The notes: generated by a model from the letters alone, not told the origin. A stretch of 64,000 nucleotides of DNA from Magicicada septendecula (GCA_034769895.1 CM068373.1:197016134-197080133), one strand, 5' to 3'. Shown: positions 11,591 through 23,356, counted from the first letter of the stretch. Made by a program: numbers and translations.

Positions 11591-13571
11591 AAAACCTAAA
11601 AGGATCAGTGAAGATATGGCGCCGCAACCCCCCTTAGTTCTTACTAAAATCATGGGTACTTACCCCCCTAGTCCTGTGGCTGTGGCTGCACCCATCCGAC
11701 CTTACTGGACTTCTCTATTCGAGATCCCAACACCATAAAATCAGATAGGCACCTACCACAGTATCACCTGACTCTGAAACATTCAATTCAAATATCAACA
11801 AATGGACTTCCATTATTCCATATCCCCCAACTGATTTGTTTCCTCTTAGTCATACCGGTTCATTATTAACAAAGTACTGGTTATTTTTATACAAAGTACT
11901 GGTTTTACATTTAGTTTGGTTGGCATACAATGACAGCTGTTCTATATTCATACACAATTACATAAACAGGATACAACATAATAAACATTCCAAATAGACG
12001 TTACCATTTTTTCCTTGAGTTATAAACAAATAATACCACCTTATTCATTACAAGTCAAAAATAAATTCTTCCAATTTATTAGATTGTCCATCTGTTAAAT
12101 TAATTAATTCAACTTCAATTATTTAACTCAATACTCATACACTATCACAAAGATTTCAATTTATCATCAACAAGTTACATTGGTTTCAATTAACCCTATA
12201 CCTGGCCTTCATAAAATACAATGTCCACATGGCCATATAAACTTACGATATACTTACATCTAATTCATATGAATTCCATACAAATTAAATAATGTTCACA
12301 ATACCCTATTACCCATCCAAAATAACACATTGATTATACAAAATACCAGTAAATCATAACAATCATAACTATGAAATACAGATTCTACACTCAAGAATGA
12401 CTTATCCTTGACTCCAGAAATTTGTTGTTGTTTTTTTTTCAAAGTACTGGTCTCTTGTCTACAAAATACAATATACATATATCTACATAACAAACCTTAC
12501 CTTACCTTAATGTTTGCTTACATTTATTTACTTTGAATACATAAAAATCACATACTAATTATATACTGTATTGGTAATTTTCTCCCCTAACAAAACACGG
12601 TTCCCCGCCAAAAGTACAAGTAGATTACATATAACACAAATGAATCATAATAACAATACTATAGAGATTTATACCTGTTTACATCAACAGTTGTATACAA
12701 GACTTGTTTTATAAACACTGACTCAGCCTCAACATTCCTGATTACATCACCACTAACACTTCCTTCAATTTTCAGTTTATATAAATCTTTTAGTGTTGAC
12801 ATGTTAATCATTTGCTATGTATGTTCCAATTCACATCAAATTTAAATCAAAATTAATTCGACTTCATTAATAAAATTCACATTTTTTAAGTTAATCCAAG
12901 GCCAACTCAAAGTTAATTTCATTACCTCATGTGTTCAAAACAGTTTCAGTTACTTTAATTACATTATTTAAAACATTTTAAATTTAAACACAATTCAAAA
13001 TTAAATTCCTTATTACCTCCTGTTAATTATTTATTAAAATAAAATGTTATTATTCTTATTATTATACCATTCATCCTTATTACGAACATGTTTTACATAA
13101 GCTACAGTATACATTCCAACAATATACCCTTGACACAATACATTTAACACTAACACATATATTTACAAATTTTCGTCATATTCAGTTATTAGTTATTACA
13201 CTTCATTACCTAAATAAGCCAAGTAATTACCATTAACTCAAATACTTGAATGTTCATTCATGATTTATCTAACCCCCATCATCGAAAATTAGTCTTCCTT
13301 TCACATAACATTTTTCATTTTTATTTATATACACCATATGGCTATCCTTTGTGTAATAACCATTTAAATCTTTGTTATTCATTTTGCCATAATAATAATC
13401 CCTAGGGTTACCCCCCTTATTATTTTATCATAAGTCATGTCTACATCATAATTTTTTGTTAAGTCTCCGTTTGTATCATTGGTCACAATTGAATCAATTA
13501 TTTTTTCATCACTATAGTTGTCAGCTGTTACTAATATGCTAACCCTCACTACAGGTATACTAACATTTTTA
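11590..13571 (-). other. Element 2 internal 3' region, no intact gene
   Basis: The first ~180 bp resemble the block after the 3' LTR of the 34-kb element (shared CTTACTGGACTTCTC-like and GAGATCCCAACACC). The rest is AT-rich without an ORF. The part next to the DNA transposon (about 13280-13571, minus strand) holds a short open stretch possibly left from the protease region. RT, RNase H and integrase are absent, so most of pol was deleted. Confidence 0.5.
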
Positions 13572-13790
13572 CAGGAGAGGGACTGACGTTTGCAATGATG
13601 TCATCGCCATGTTGCCACTTCGTAACCACGTGTTTCTGTTGAATGTCACGCAAGCGTAACTTTCGTTACTGCATTCACTCAAAACATACTTCTCACAGAC
13701 AAAACAAATCCAGTACACGCAGACTAAATATGTATTCCCCTACTTAAAAACTAATTTTCGATTTCATTGTCCATGACGTGTCCGTTAATT

Positions 13791-13962
13791 AACTAAATAT
13801 AATTATTACACTACGACTCGGAACATTAAACTTTTTATAGGTAAAAACAAAAAAGTTTTACCTTACAACCTGAACCAGCTTTCGCCTTTTAAAGGCTTCT
13901 TCAGAAGTCTCGCCTTTTAAAGTTTTGTGTTCAGAGTCGTAGTGTAATAATTATATTTAGTT
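13791..13962. repeat. 32-bp-arm palindrome inside the DD82E element
   Basis: Arms 13791-13822 and 13931-13962 are inverted copies with 31 of 32 matches. The 108-bp loop contains TCGCCTTTTAAAG twice (13882, 13910) and TCTTCAG. It lies in the 3' noncoding part of the transposon and looks like a nested insertion. Confidence 0.8.
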
Positions 13963-14292
13963 AAAAACTAATATTTATTCAGTTGTAACTACAGATAATT
14001 TATAAACTATAAACGTGAATTCTTACGAGAATAATAAACGAGAACTTAATTAACTTCAGCGTTTTTTTAAATTAACTTCAAATGTTCAGAATCTTTAATT
14101 TTTTGATTTAACGATAAATGTGACAATGTGCAAAAATCAACTTAGCGTATAAATAAAGTAAAATTAACAATAATAAAAAATATAAGACAGCAAAATAAGA
14201 GTCAATGTTTTGTTTTTATTACTTTTACCATAAAAACAAAACTGAAAATGAAATTATTATTATTACCTGTCTGTAGTTTTCTGCCTGTGCCG

Positions 14293-15666
14293 TTAATCTA
14301 CAGGTGTTACACCACTTATGTCACTACCAGAGTCAGTGGATTCTGTCCCCAAATTTATTACCAGTTGTTCCACGGCATCTTCTAATATGCCTTCGTTGCT
14401 CCATGCTTCATCAATTACTTTCTTTGTATGCATCACTGCTTTTCTCCAATCGTCTGCAGTAACATTCGTAATGCCCTCGCGTATCAATTTTTCTACTTCA
14501 GTTCCTATAAAACTCTTATTATTTCTTGCTACATATCCCTTTACTTGTGCCCAAATTAACTCAATGGGCTTAAAATGACAATGATACGGTGGTAATCTTA
14601 CTACTTTATGGCCATGTTCTTGCGCTACTTTGTCAATTACGTATTCCGGAAAGCGGGGTTTACAACCTGACACCAGCTCCAATAGCTCTGCCTTTTTCAT
14701 GCTAACAGTCGTAGAAATGTTATGTTCATGAAGCCAGTGAATAATTTCTTCTTTACGTGTAGCTAATGTTGGCGCTTTGTCGTATATAACCGAGTGATAA
14801 GGGGCGTTATCCATTACAACAGTTGACGGCACTGTGAGGTTTTTTAATAACGAGTCTGTGAACCACTTGGTAAAGTTTTCAGAGTTCATTTCTTCGTGGA
14901 AGTCACTCGTTTACTTTGACTTAAAGGCATAAAAACAGTTGGGTATGAAACCTTTTGATGTCCCAGCGTGTACAATAACATATCTACCCCCTCGTCCTAA
15001 AGGTGTTTTCATTGTTCCTTCCACAGTATCATCTGTCCAGCCTTTTCGTAAACTGTGACCTATGTTTACCCATGTTTCGTCTAACCAGACTATGTCTTCA
15101 ATAGATTTAGTTTGAATTTCTCGTAGAAATCTACAATGTAAAGCAGCTACACTTTCACTTTCCATAAGAACTTTTCTCCCCGAAATGTTTGTAAACTTAA
15201 AACCGATATTTTGCAATACTTTCCTAACAGATGATTTACTACCGGCAAAAAGATCAGCTGCTGCTAACGACTTATGAAGTTTATTTATTGTTGGGTGCTC
15301 TTTTCTACAATAGTAGCTATAAATATGCTGTCAAATTGCATTTTCTTGGAAAGAATCTAACTTCGTAACTTCTTTGTCTATATTTCTTTTTTTATTAGGT
15401 GTATGAAACTTGGGCTCTGTATCACTAAAATCAGTAAGAAGATCGTCTTTCTCTTTTCCTATACGTACTATAAGATTCTTCCCTACTTCGCATGCGGCAG
15501 CTGTACGCTCTAAAACTTTATTAAAGGAAATTAACGGCCCCCCGTTTGCTTTTTCTTTTTCAAAATATTCACGTACTGAACAGATAAGTTGTCTTGCCTG
15601 TCCATTAAATACTTTCTTTTTCTTTGTCTTGCGTATAGCTGAAGCACTCGTACTGGCGTTGGACAT
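14293..15666 (-). pseudogene. DD82E transposase with two nonsense codons
   Basis: A single frame of about 457 codons starting at the ATG at 15664-15666 and interrupted only by TGA (15331-15333) and TAA (14911-14913), with no frameshift. The N-terminal ~120 residues are basic and probably DNA-binding. The catalytic motifs are WLDETW, VVMDNAPYH and CHFKPIELIW; 82 residues separate the second Asp from the Glu. Tc1 and mariner have about 34-41, whereas DD82E defines the Sailor family, as I recall it. The product would excise and reinsert the element through its terminal repeats. Two stops make this copy nonautonomous, though otherwise it looks young. Confidence 0.88.
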
Positions 15667-16100
15667 AGCTGAATGGATAATATTTACAATCACTATCACT
15701 TAGTCCACTAAATACTTAAATTTTACCACAAAATCACTTCTGAATATTACACTAATAATCACTAAATTTAAAAAATATCACTCAATCATGCAAATGCACT
15801 AAAATATAATATTGTAAATTTTAAAACTGTTAAATTTCACTCACATCAAACCGTAGTAAACACACTAGGCCTGCTGTTCAATTTACTACGCGCACGTGGT
15901 AACGCACAAACAACAGAACAACAAGTACGAGTTGACAACGCTGTGCTGTATAGTTTTGGCCAAACAGACCGCTCTAAACACCATTTCCCCCCTCACTTGC
16001 AGACAAACGTCAATCACTCTCCTGTAAAAATTGTAGTATAAGTGTTTATTATCAGTATTGATCTCAATGTAATCATCTTTTGCTACTACTTGTGCATCTA

Positions 16101-17380
16101 TAGGGTGATTCAATTAGAGGTTACAATTTTAATGTAAAATAAAACGCATTGGTTTTTGATACACTCTTAATGTATTTATTTCTATATGTTGTTTAGACAT
16201 TGACATTAAACACAATAAATGATATCGGGCAAATGGCTGCCACGAGCGGCCCTGCAGATTTCCGCCCTTTTGATGAAATTTTTCATCACTTTCTGGCATA
16301 ACTCCTGCGGCAGCTCATGAATAACATGGCGTATCTTGTCCTTTAGCTCTCGAATCGTTTTGGAGTCATTGGCATACACCTTCTGCTTCAAATAACCCCA
16401 AAGAAATAAATCCAACGGCGTGAGATCACACGATCTTGGTGGCCAATGTTAATCCCCGAAACGGAGAGATGACACAGCCGGGGAAATTTGTGTGCAACAA
16501 CTGTATTGTTTCTCGCACCGTCTTGTTGGAACCACATGTCTTCGACATCAATATCATTCAATTGGTGCCAAAACTAATGTGTTATCATCTTCCGATAACA
16601 TTCACCATTGACTGTTACTGCATCACCACGGGCATTTTCAAAAAAGTACGGCCCAATCACGCCGCCGACCCAAAATCCGCACCAAACAGTGACTTTTTGT
16701 AGATGAATTGGTTGTTCGAGAATGGCTCGTGGATTTTCAAGTCTCCAAATGTGGCAATTTTGTTTCTTTACATACCCTTTTAGTTGAAAATGAGCTTCAG
16801 CGCTAAATATGATTTTCTTCGCAAAATCACCATCAACTTGGTGGTTCTCTAACACCCAATCAACGAAGTCACGACACTGTCTATGATCTGTTGGCTTCAA
16901 TTCCTAGGTTAATTGGATCTTGTAGGCATGCAAATGCAGATATTTAGTTAATATGCGCTGCTGCTGTAAGAAAATCCAACTGCTGGGATCAATGACGAAT
17001 GGAGGTCGACGGATTGTCATGACACTGGCACTCACTGCGGCGATATTTGTTGAGTGACCGGCCACTAAGAGGACGTACTGGTCTTTGCACATCCAACACT
17101 GACCCGGATCTATTGAATTTTTCGACTAATTTTTCAACCACGGCATGAGATGGACGTTTATGGTTGCCGAAGTCATTTCGCAGTGCGCGAATCGTTAGTT
17201 AAATTTTCTCCACTTTGAAAGTAGGTTTTAACAATTAAAATACGTTCTTGAGTCGAATACCGCTCCATAGCAACAAATGTCAATACTTAACAATGACTAA
17301 TTTCAAATATCAGCTGTTCATCTTTCACAAGAAAACAGTATTGCCAACCTAAAATTCTAACCTCCAACTGAATCACCCTA
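16101..17380 (-). mobile_element. Mariner-type transposon
   Basis: A complete 1,280-bp element. The left TAGGGTGATTCAATTAGAGG and right (complement TAGGGTGATTCAGTTGGAGG) ends are inverted repeats of about 23 bp flanked by TA at 16099-16100 and 17381-17382. It interrupts the gag remnant of element 2: gag-like sequence lies on both sides. Confidence 0.9.
16206..17268 (-). pseudogene. Mariner transposase, frameshifted
   Basis: The ATG at 17266-17268 starts a mariner-superfamily transposase of the SETMAR/Tc3-like type common in insects. The N-terminal helix-turn-helix region is frameshifted after about 25 codons. The segment 16574-16900 keeps IIFSAEAHFQL (family D/E equivalent to FSDEAHF, so the first catalytic Asp appears changed to Ala), then QKVTVWCGFW and GPYFFENARG. 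WFQQDGA near 16510-16530 is the second Asp. The C-terminal piece (16206-16415) has DLFLWGYLKQKVY. At least two frameshifts and the Asp change mean it is inactive. Confidence 0.85.
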
Positions 17381-18006
17381 TACATCATTAAGTTTACTTT
17401 CTACACTTTCTCTAAATTCATTAATTTGTTCTGACTTGCTCATTTACAGACTCTACTACTTGTTCTTGAATAACATTACATCGTTCATCTATATCATTTA
17501 TACGTTTATCAATGTTATTTATGCGTTTATTAATGTTAGAGTTTTGTAGCTTCACATTATTAATATCACTCTTTAGCTCATCAAATCTGACATCATTTAT
17601 ATCAAAGCGTTTGTTTAGTTCATTAAAACTATTTTCACATTTAATTTTCTGTTCATTTAGCTTAATATTTACTTCATTAACACCACTGCATAGTACATTA
17701 AATTTTACCTCATTATCCCTTTTCATATCATTCAACACTATGTATTGCTTTTCTGAACTTTCTTTCATACTACATATCATACTATACAAATCTTTTAACA
17801 TACCACCGTCATCAGCTTTCTTATTTTGACTAATTGAAATTGGCGTTGAATGAATTTCAACTTCATTCATTATTTTTGATTCGGTAAAATTACCAAAATT
17901 ACTTTCATTTGCTAGCGTTACATCTGTTTGTATTCCTGAGTCGCTTTTTTCAGCTGACTTGGTTAATATATTTTCTTTATTTATAAATGTTTTAGTGGAT
18001 GGTTAG

Positions 18007-18800
18007 TGAGGATCGGTCAATAATACAACTTTAGTTATTTTGCGTCGACGTTTCGACAATATTTATTGTCATCTTCAGGACCTGTGTATGAAATACAATA
18101 GAAATATCAAACATAACGAAACAATTAAATATTTGGGTGAACGTGTTGGTGATGTGAGTGTGTGCGTGCATATGTATGTATCATTTTTTATGTGAAGACT
18201 TATGATAGTTTGTTTACATCTTCAAATTATCTTTAAGAAAGCGAGCAAATTATAGTATGAGAGAACTTAATTTATACAGTATTACAATTTAAATTACTAA
18301 ATATAATGTTATTTTAATTAATTAAACAAACAGTAACCAACAATTGGATATTACAGTAGATTGGTACATAAATTGTTTATACCTACAACAGTCAACATAT
18401 AGCAAAGTAATATATTACCTATAACTAAAACAGATTAGGGGATGTTACTACGTAATTATTAAAAGTTATTTTTACCATGTTTCACTCCCTACTGGTGTTA
18501 GCAAACAATCATAATTTAGAAACATACAATTTACACAATATTGTAAAACATTACGACTTAAATCAGATAGTTGACAAAACGGTCACTAAAAATTTAAGGA
18601 TTTATTTATAAACATCGACTTATTTTCTGTCTCATCACCGACAATTAGTCAGTTTTATTTATTTTATTCTCATTATTCTCCATTATGAAATTATTGTATT
18701 TACATATACGATTATGTTTTCTAAACTATATAACCGCCCTCAACCCCAAGTACTCGTTTCTCCAACTAGAATTAGGTCTGGTTTGTGTAATAAATTACAC
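18007..18800. other. Probable Penelope-like end plus AT-rich filler
   Basis: Between the gag remnant and the primer site lies noncoding AT-rich DNA. Near 18042-18075 the complement reads CCTGAAGATG...TTGTCGAAACGTC with a short stem between, resembling terminal sequences of Penelope-like elements. No RT or endonuclease sequence is left. Confidence 0.4.
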
Positions 18801-18803
18801 TCA

Positions 18804-18823
18804 CCGTCACTGTTCGGGGGCCA
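18804..18823 (-). promoter_or_regulatory. Primer binding site of element 2
   Basis: The minus strand reads TGGCCCCCGAACAGTGACGG one base after the 5' LTR end. It resembles the tRNA-Lys3-type site TGGCGCCCGAACAGGGAC with a few changes. Confidence 0.65.
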
Positions 18824-18824
18824 C

Positions 18825-19837
18825 TGAGACAATTGAATTTAATTCAAATGATATCTTACCTTCGGGTTTCAATCCTGGGATCTACAGATGAACAAGTTGC
18901 AGAAAGATTACTTGGGTTTGAATTATGAAATAATTACGCTAACACAAATTTTTCGGATTCTAACAAATTAGCTTTCTTTTATTAAACTGAATTATTTCCT
19001 TTCACTTTACCTTCACACTACAATTTCAATAATAAAACAAGAATACATGGATATTTATCACTCAATATAAACTACTAATAAAAATTACTAAACAATAGCA
19101 TTATTTTGGTAACCAGCACTTTGCGTCACTCTCTCTCTCTCTCATACTCTTTTAACTCCCTTACTGAGATCTCATTAATAAAATATTTTAACTTGGAAAT
19201 ATTAAATTGTATTTAAACTTTGATTAAAATTTTCTATTTTTTATCAATGAATTGTGTTCAGTACAGTTACCCATCCATCCAGTGTTCCTATCGTTGTTTC
19301 ACCACCTTGTGTTCCCCACTTTCTTCATTAATACACTCCGAAACTAGTTTTTTACAGTTAAATTTTCTGTCAGCTGTTACTTATTTGTTACCCCATAGTT
19401 TACGTTATTTTAACAAATGCACCATTACTTTAGGTCGGCCGACTTTAGATTTGCTCGCGAGCACTGATAGTTTTTTAATTAGTTGACCGCTACATAGTTC
19501 ACACACTTTAATAGTTGTACTGGATAGGCCGAATTTATTTACGGCCCATCTCACACGTCCGAGGCCACCGTTTAACTTGTAAAACTGTTCTCTGCTACTG
19601 TCTGATGCAAACTGGGGTGACAATGTGTTTTACTGTGATTCACAAAGAGACTGAGCTGGCAAGCTGTTGCGTATTACGTCTGGCTGGGCAGACTCCAGAC
19701 ATTAGACATAAACAGTCTGCAATAACATTGTATGTGTGGTTGGTTACAATGGGGTACCCCTTAGGTGAATACTGACTACTTTGGGATTACAATTGATTTG
19801 AATTATTATCTTTAACACACAATTCTGTACCATTACA
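18825..19837 (-). repeat. 5' LTR of element 2
   Basis: Partner of 10528-11535. It begins TGAGACAATTG on the plus strand and ends CCATTACA. Putative 5-bp flanks, AACGG left of the first LTR and ATGGG right of this one, match at 3 of 5 positions, so the target duplication is uncertain. Confidence 0.85.
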
Positions 19838-20602
19838 ATGGGACAGTCTAGGTCTACCCGGGGTAATTTGGGGAAAAATGGACACAAAAATAATAATTGT
19901 AAATTTCATTTCCAAATTATAACGACGTATGCAAGTGAACGAATTAGTGTCAAGGTCAACAGCGAAACGACAGAGAAGCAGCTAATTTTAGCCGCAAGAC
20001 ATTTAACCTTTGTCAACGGAGATCAAAACAACTGACGTCGGAGCCGATCACAGCCATTCATCACCGCTGGAATGTCGATCCAAAATAATGATCCCGTCAA
20101 AATTGGTGTTGCAACACAAAAGGAACAATGAAACCAGATCACGTGACCGTTCGCCAAATTAAGAATCGTTATCTTTACGAAGTCCCAGTCGACCATCTTC
20201 CTTCGTGCTGTACAGCCGCAAAAGTTCCAGAACAAAATTGTGGGCGCCCGCACACCACAAAATGTGAATTTTTACATATTAAATCTAAAAAACAGTATTT
20301 TGATTCGCAAGATAAATACAGTGACAAATTGAAGCAAAATGACAGTTCGGTGGTAAAATAAAAAGGTGAAAATGAGGAGACATCTAGATAGTGCGCGTGC
20401 GCGAGGAAACATTCCATGGACACTCCTCTACGGATCATAAAAGGGAAGTAAATCATACTAGAATCAATAAAATCTGGCAATTTTATGAAATATATAAAAT
20501 GAGCTCAAAGAGGGGAATATAAAAAATGTACCATATGAAAGTGTGTGTTTTTGTGTGAATAAAGAATATATATTTAAGAAGTGCTGGGTTGTGATCAAAT
20601 AT
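19838..20602. other. Unassigned region between two LTR elements
   Basis: No recognisable domain. Frames up to about 100 codons exist on both strands but overlap each other and have no family signature. GAATAAAGAAT near 20557 could be a polyadenylation signal of an unrecognised transcript or element. Confidence 0.35.
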
Positions 20603-20606
20603 ATAT

Positions 20607-21102
20607 TGTCACCAGACAAAAGGCTTGCCGCATGACAAATGGCGCCAATCGTACACTCTAGTTATTTTGGTGGCCCTAAAAAGGACCAAGTGGCGAGAAC
20701 GGTGATGTTGGTAGTGCCGCGCTGAGATGTTCGGCGGCTGCGCCGATGTTCATGGCGTACTGCAGTCCTCCTCTTTTTCCGGCACCGGTTGTAGAGTCGG
20801 CTGCCGGCCCAGCGAAATCCATCGCTGGCGCGGAACTGGAGGACGAAGACGCAAGAACGCCGGTTCTATTCTTCAGCCGTTCCTTCCGGCTGACTCCGCG
20901 CCGATGTCGTCCGAGAGAGGAGAGGAGATGAAGTGCGTCCTATGGCGTGGCAAAGAAGAGTGCTCAAAATTTTCTGCCAGCCCGGGGTTTATTAATTAAC
21001 CTGGATTGCTGATTGACTCGCTCCGAATGCTGATGCCGGATTGGCTCGCTGTGTCCACGGCTGGTACCGGAGAGCAGATATTCGCATACCGCTGCCGTCA
21101 CA
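20607..21102 (-). repeat. TRIM LTR, 3'
   Basis: Direct copy of 21262-21758 with perhaps 5% differences by eye. The short ORFs inside are not supported as genes. Confidence 0.88.
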
Positions 21103-21242
21103 ACTCCACCGGGTCTTGAATGCTCTCCGGTAGCCAGCCTACTGCTCTTCTCCAGATGTTGTGGAGGTGTCTGTTGGGCGCAATGTTGATTGGTGTGCCG
21201 GCTGGTAGCTCGCTGGACCTTGCATCCGCAAGATGATCGTCA

Positions 21243-21259
21243 CCCCACGTTGGGCGCCA
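21243..21259 (-). promoter_or_regulatory. TRIM primer binding site (tRNA-Lys type)
   Basis: The minus strand reads TGGCGCCCAACGTGGGG, two bases after the LTR end. This is the well-known site complementary to the 3' end of tRNA-Lys used by many retroelements. Confidence 0.85.
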
Positions 21260-21261
21260 CT

Positions 21262-21758
21262 TGTCACCGGACAAAAGGCTTGCCGCATGACAAATGGCGC
21301 CAATCGTACACTCTAGTTATTTTGGTGGCCCTAAAAAGGACCGAGTGGCGAGAACGGTGATGTTGGTAGTGCCGCGCTGAGATGTTCGGCGGATGCGCCC
21401 GCTGTTCGTGGCGTACTGCAGTCCTCCTCTTCTTCCGGCACCGGTTGTAGAGTCGGCTGCTGGCCCAGTGAAATCCATCACTGGCGCGGAATAGGAGGGC
21501 GAAGACGCAAGAACGCTGGTTCTATTCTTCGGCCGTTCCTTCCGGCTGACTCTGTGACGATGTCGTCCGAGAGAGGAGAGGAAATGAAGTGCGTCCTATG
21601 GCGTGGCGAAGAAGAGTGCGCAAAATTTTCTGCCAGCCCGGGTTTTATTAACTAACCGGGATCGCTGATTGACTCGCTCCGAATGCTGATGCCGGATTGG
21701 CTCGCTGTGTCCACCGCTGGTACCGGAGAGCAGATGTTCGCATATCACTGCCGTCACA
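21262..21758 (-). repeat. TRIM LTR, 5'
   Basis: Partner of 20607-21102. The divergence between the LTRs suggests an insertion that is not very recent. Confidence 0.88.
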
Positions 21759-22299
21759 ATATATAGTTTAATCGGATGAATTAGTATAATCTATTTTAAA
21801 TGTTGATGGTAATAATTACTTGTAACTTGTTTTTATCAATTGCGCCTCATGGCAGAAAAGATGTTTTCATTTAGAGAGAATGTCAGTATAAAGAAAAATA
21901 AAATAATATTATATTTTAAATTTATAAATATGTATACTGTTTAATTGTATTTGCATATTATTCTCTGCCAAGTACACTAAACGATATCATTGGTTAACCT
22001 TTAACTCGTACAGTCAATTATTACATAATTTTAAATACTGAACAGCTTCAAGTTTTATGTATACAACACTATGATACAGTTTGTGTATTCTGTTGATTTT
22101 TAATTACATACCTACAAACGAATGTGATCCAAAAAAAGGAAAGTCAATTTTGTCTGTTGGAAAGGTATGACTTGATTTTCTGAGTGGCTAAGAGAATGTT
22201 GTTAAGAGATTATCATGGATGTGCCATGATACAACAATGTCGTTCTTTATAGTAATAAATGCTTGTTACTATAAACAAATTTATAACTATGTATAATAC

Positions 22300-22389
22300 C
22301 TGATCAACAAACTGTTCATTCTCTTCTATGATTTCTTCTTTTATATGCAGTTCTCCTTTTATGACAGAATTTATAACTGGGAGTACATC
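22300..22389 (-). CDS. Exon-like segment E2, copy 1
   Basis: A 90-nt open segment in phase 0-0, bounded by ...TTTGCAG before and CAG|GTATTA after. It reads DVLPVINSVIKGELHIKEEI and then an acidic tail. The style (DVL start, IKEE, acidic end) resembles linker exons of insect zinc-finger genes, but no finger is nearby and I cannot name a gene. Copies 2 and 3 lack 12 nt, exactly four codons, and stay in frame. This supports coding history; expression is unknown. Confidence 0.45.
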
Positions 22390-22745
22390 CTGCAAATTGA
22401 ACAATTATAAAATTTACTTTGTCTTCTCAGTGATTTATAGAGTACTATATAAAGAGGTGATCACTACTAAATATGAAGTATAGTGAATCACCTATCAATT
22501 TTTGCAATAAATATCCATACTCTGTACCTACATGGTGTGTGTGCATGCACGCGCTGTCATGAGTGTGATTTTACTTACTTAATCTCAAGTAGTTTACATG
22601 TATACAACACTATGATACAGTTTGTGTATTCTGTTCATTTTTAATTACATATCTACAAACGAATGTGATCGAAATCTCTAGTGGTACATGACACGGAACA
22701 ACCTAACACATTAGCTATGGGCTAAGTAACGGGTATGCACATTTC

Positions 22746-22805
22746 CTGTTCAGTCTCAACCTCTTCAGAATTCGCTTCTTTCTTTAAACTGATCGTTAAA
22801 ACATC
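22746..22805 (-). CDS. Exon-like segment E3, copy 1 (donor lost)
   Basis: A 60-nt open segment after an acceptor-like TTTGTAG, reading DVLTISLKKEANSEEVETEQ. Like E2 it starts GATGT and is phase 0-0. The 3' boundary is CAG|GAAATG, whereas copy 2 has AAG|GTAATG, so the donor GT appears mutated here. Confidence 0.4.
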
Positions 22806-22891
22806 CTACAAACAACAAGGAATTAAAATTTACTTTTATACAAATTCATTACAATTATAGTAGAATGCTTTATAAGAGGCTGTAAAGGAAA

Positions 22892-23356
22892 TGTTGCAGT
22901 TTGGAAGCTCTTGATGAATCGCGAGTTATTCCAAAGACGCTAAGCAGGAAAGGCTGGTTGTATATTAGAAAGAAGTGGACTGTATTACGAATATTTGACA
23001 TGCGTTTATTGAAAATTTAATTATTGGTTGTGATCGGCACGTGCGGATGCATTTGAGGCAATAACGCCCGAAAATTAATTTTGAACGAAATCGTGGTCCA
23101 TTGTAGATGGACGCAGGTAATCTGAATTAAATTGAATCTTATGAATACATATTAAAAAATGTCCAGAAGCCGCGGCTGGAAGAGAAGTGTTTTACGAGAG
23201 ATCCACTCGGAGCCTTGTTAGAAACTAAACTAACCTTGTCTGCCGACGGCCGAACTGGCCAGCGGCAGCGTTTGATAAGCATGTGACGTCATCCGCTCGC
23301 GCCGCATTGCGGCAGCACACCGTGTACAGCCGATAAACAAGTACAAAGTTTAAACA
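22892..23356 (-). repeat. BEL 3' LTR
   Basis: 465 bp, TGTTGCAGTTTGG...GTTTAAACA on the plus strand, nearly identical to 29494-29958. On the coding strand it is preceded by GGCGGGCAGTA, a plausible polypurine tract (23357-23372). Confidence 0.95.

Larger units (their letters stand above)
13572..16024 (-). mobile_element. DD82E (Sailor-like) Tc1/mariner-superfamily transposon
   Basis: A complete element of 2,453 bp. The left end CAGGAGAGGGACTGACG and the complement of the right end (CAGGAGAGTGATTGACG) form ~21-bp terminal inverted repeats. Both are flanked by TA (13570-71, 16025-26), the target duplication of this superfamily. It carries one transposase frame on the minus strand and lies in the gag remnant of element 2, only 76 bp from a second DNA transposon. 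Confidence 0.88.
16027..18003 (-). pseudogene. Gag remnant of element 2
   Basis: The minus-strand frame at 17421-18003 encodes a coiled-coil-rich, Lys/Asn/Glu-rich protein with the motif EVEIHSTPISISQNK. This corresponds to EVHSTPSASQNK at the start of the 331-residue Gag segment at 45.8-46.8 kb. Heptad-like NKRINNIDKRINDIDER repeats follow. The frame stops near 17421 and related sequence resumes past the mariner element (16027-16100). The open frame continues upstream of the Met at 17870 to about 18003, where a Penelope-like end intrudes. In the related element gag starts about 265 bp from the LTR; here about 0.8 kb of extra DNA separates them. Confidence 0.7.
20607..21758 (-). mobile_element. 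Miniature LTR retrotransposon (TRIM)
   Basis: Two direct LTRs of 496-497 bp (20607-21102, 21262-21758; TGTCACC...GTCACA) enclose only 159 bp. The flanks are the 4-bp duplication ATAT (20603-20606, 21759-21762). The internal part has a tRNA-Lys primer site beside the right LTR, so the orientation is minus. No gag or pol is present, so mobilisation would need proteins in trans. GC content is clearly above that of the surroundings. Confidence 0.9.

Noticed and set aside
13879..13904. Hammerhead core
   Set aside because: GAAA is followed by G and no cleavage triplet or stem I/III can be drawn; kept only as part of the palindrome.
10523..19842. AACGG/ATGGG as target duplication of element 2
   Set aside because: Only 3 of 5 positions match, so I do not rely on it to define the ends.
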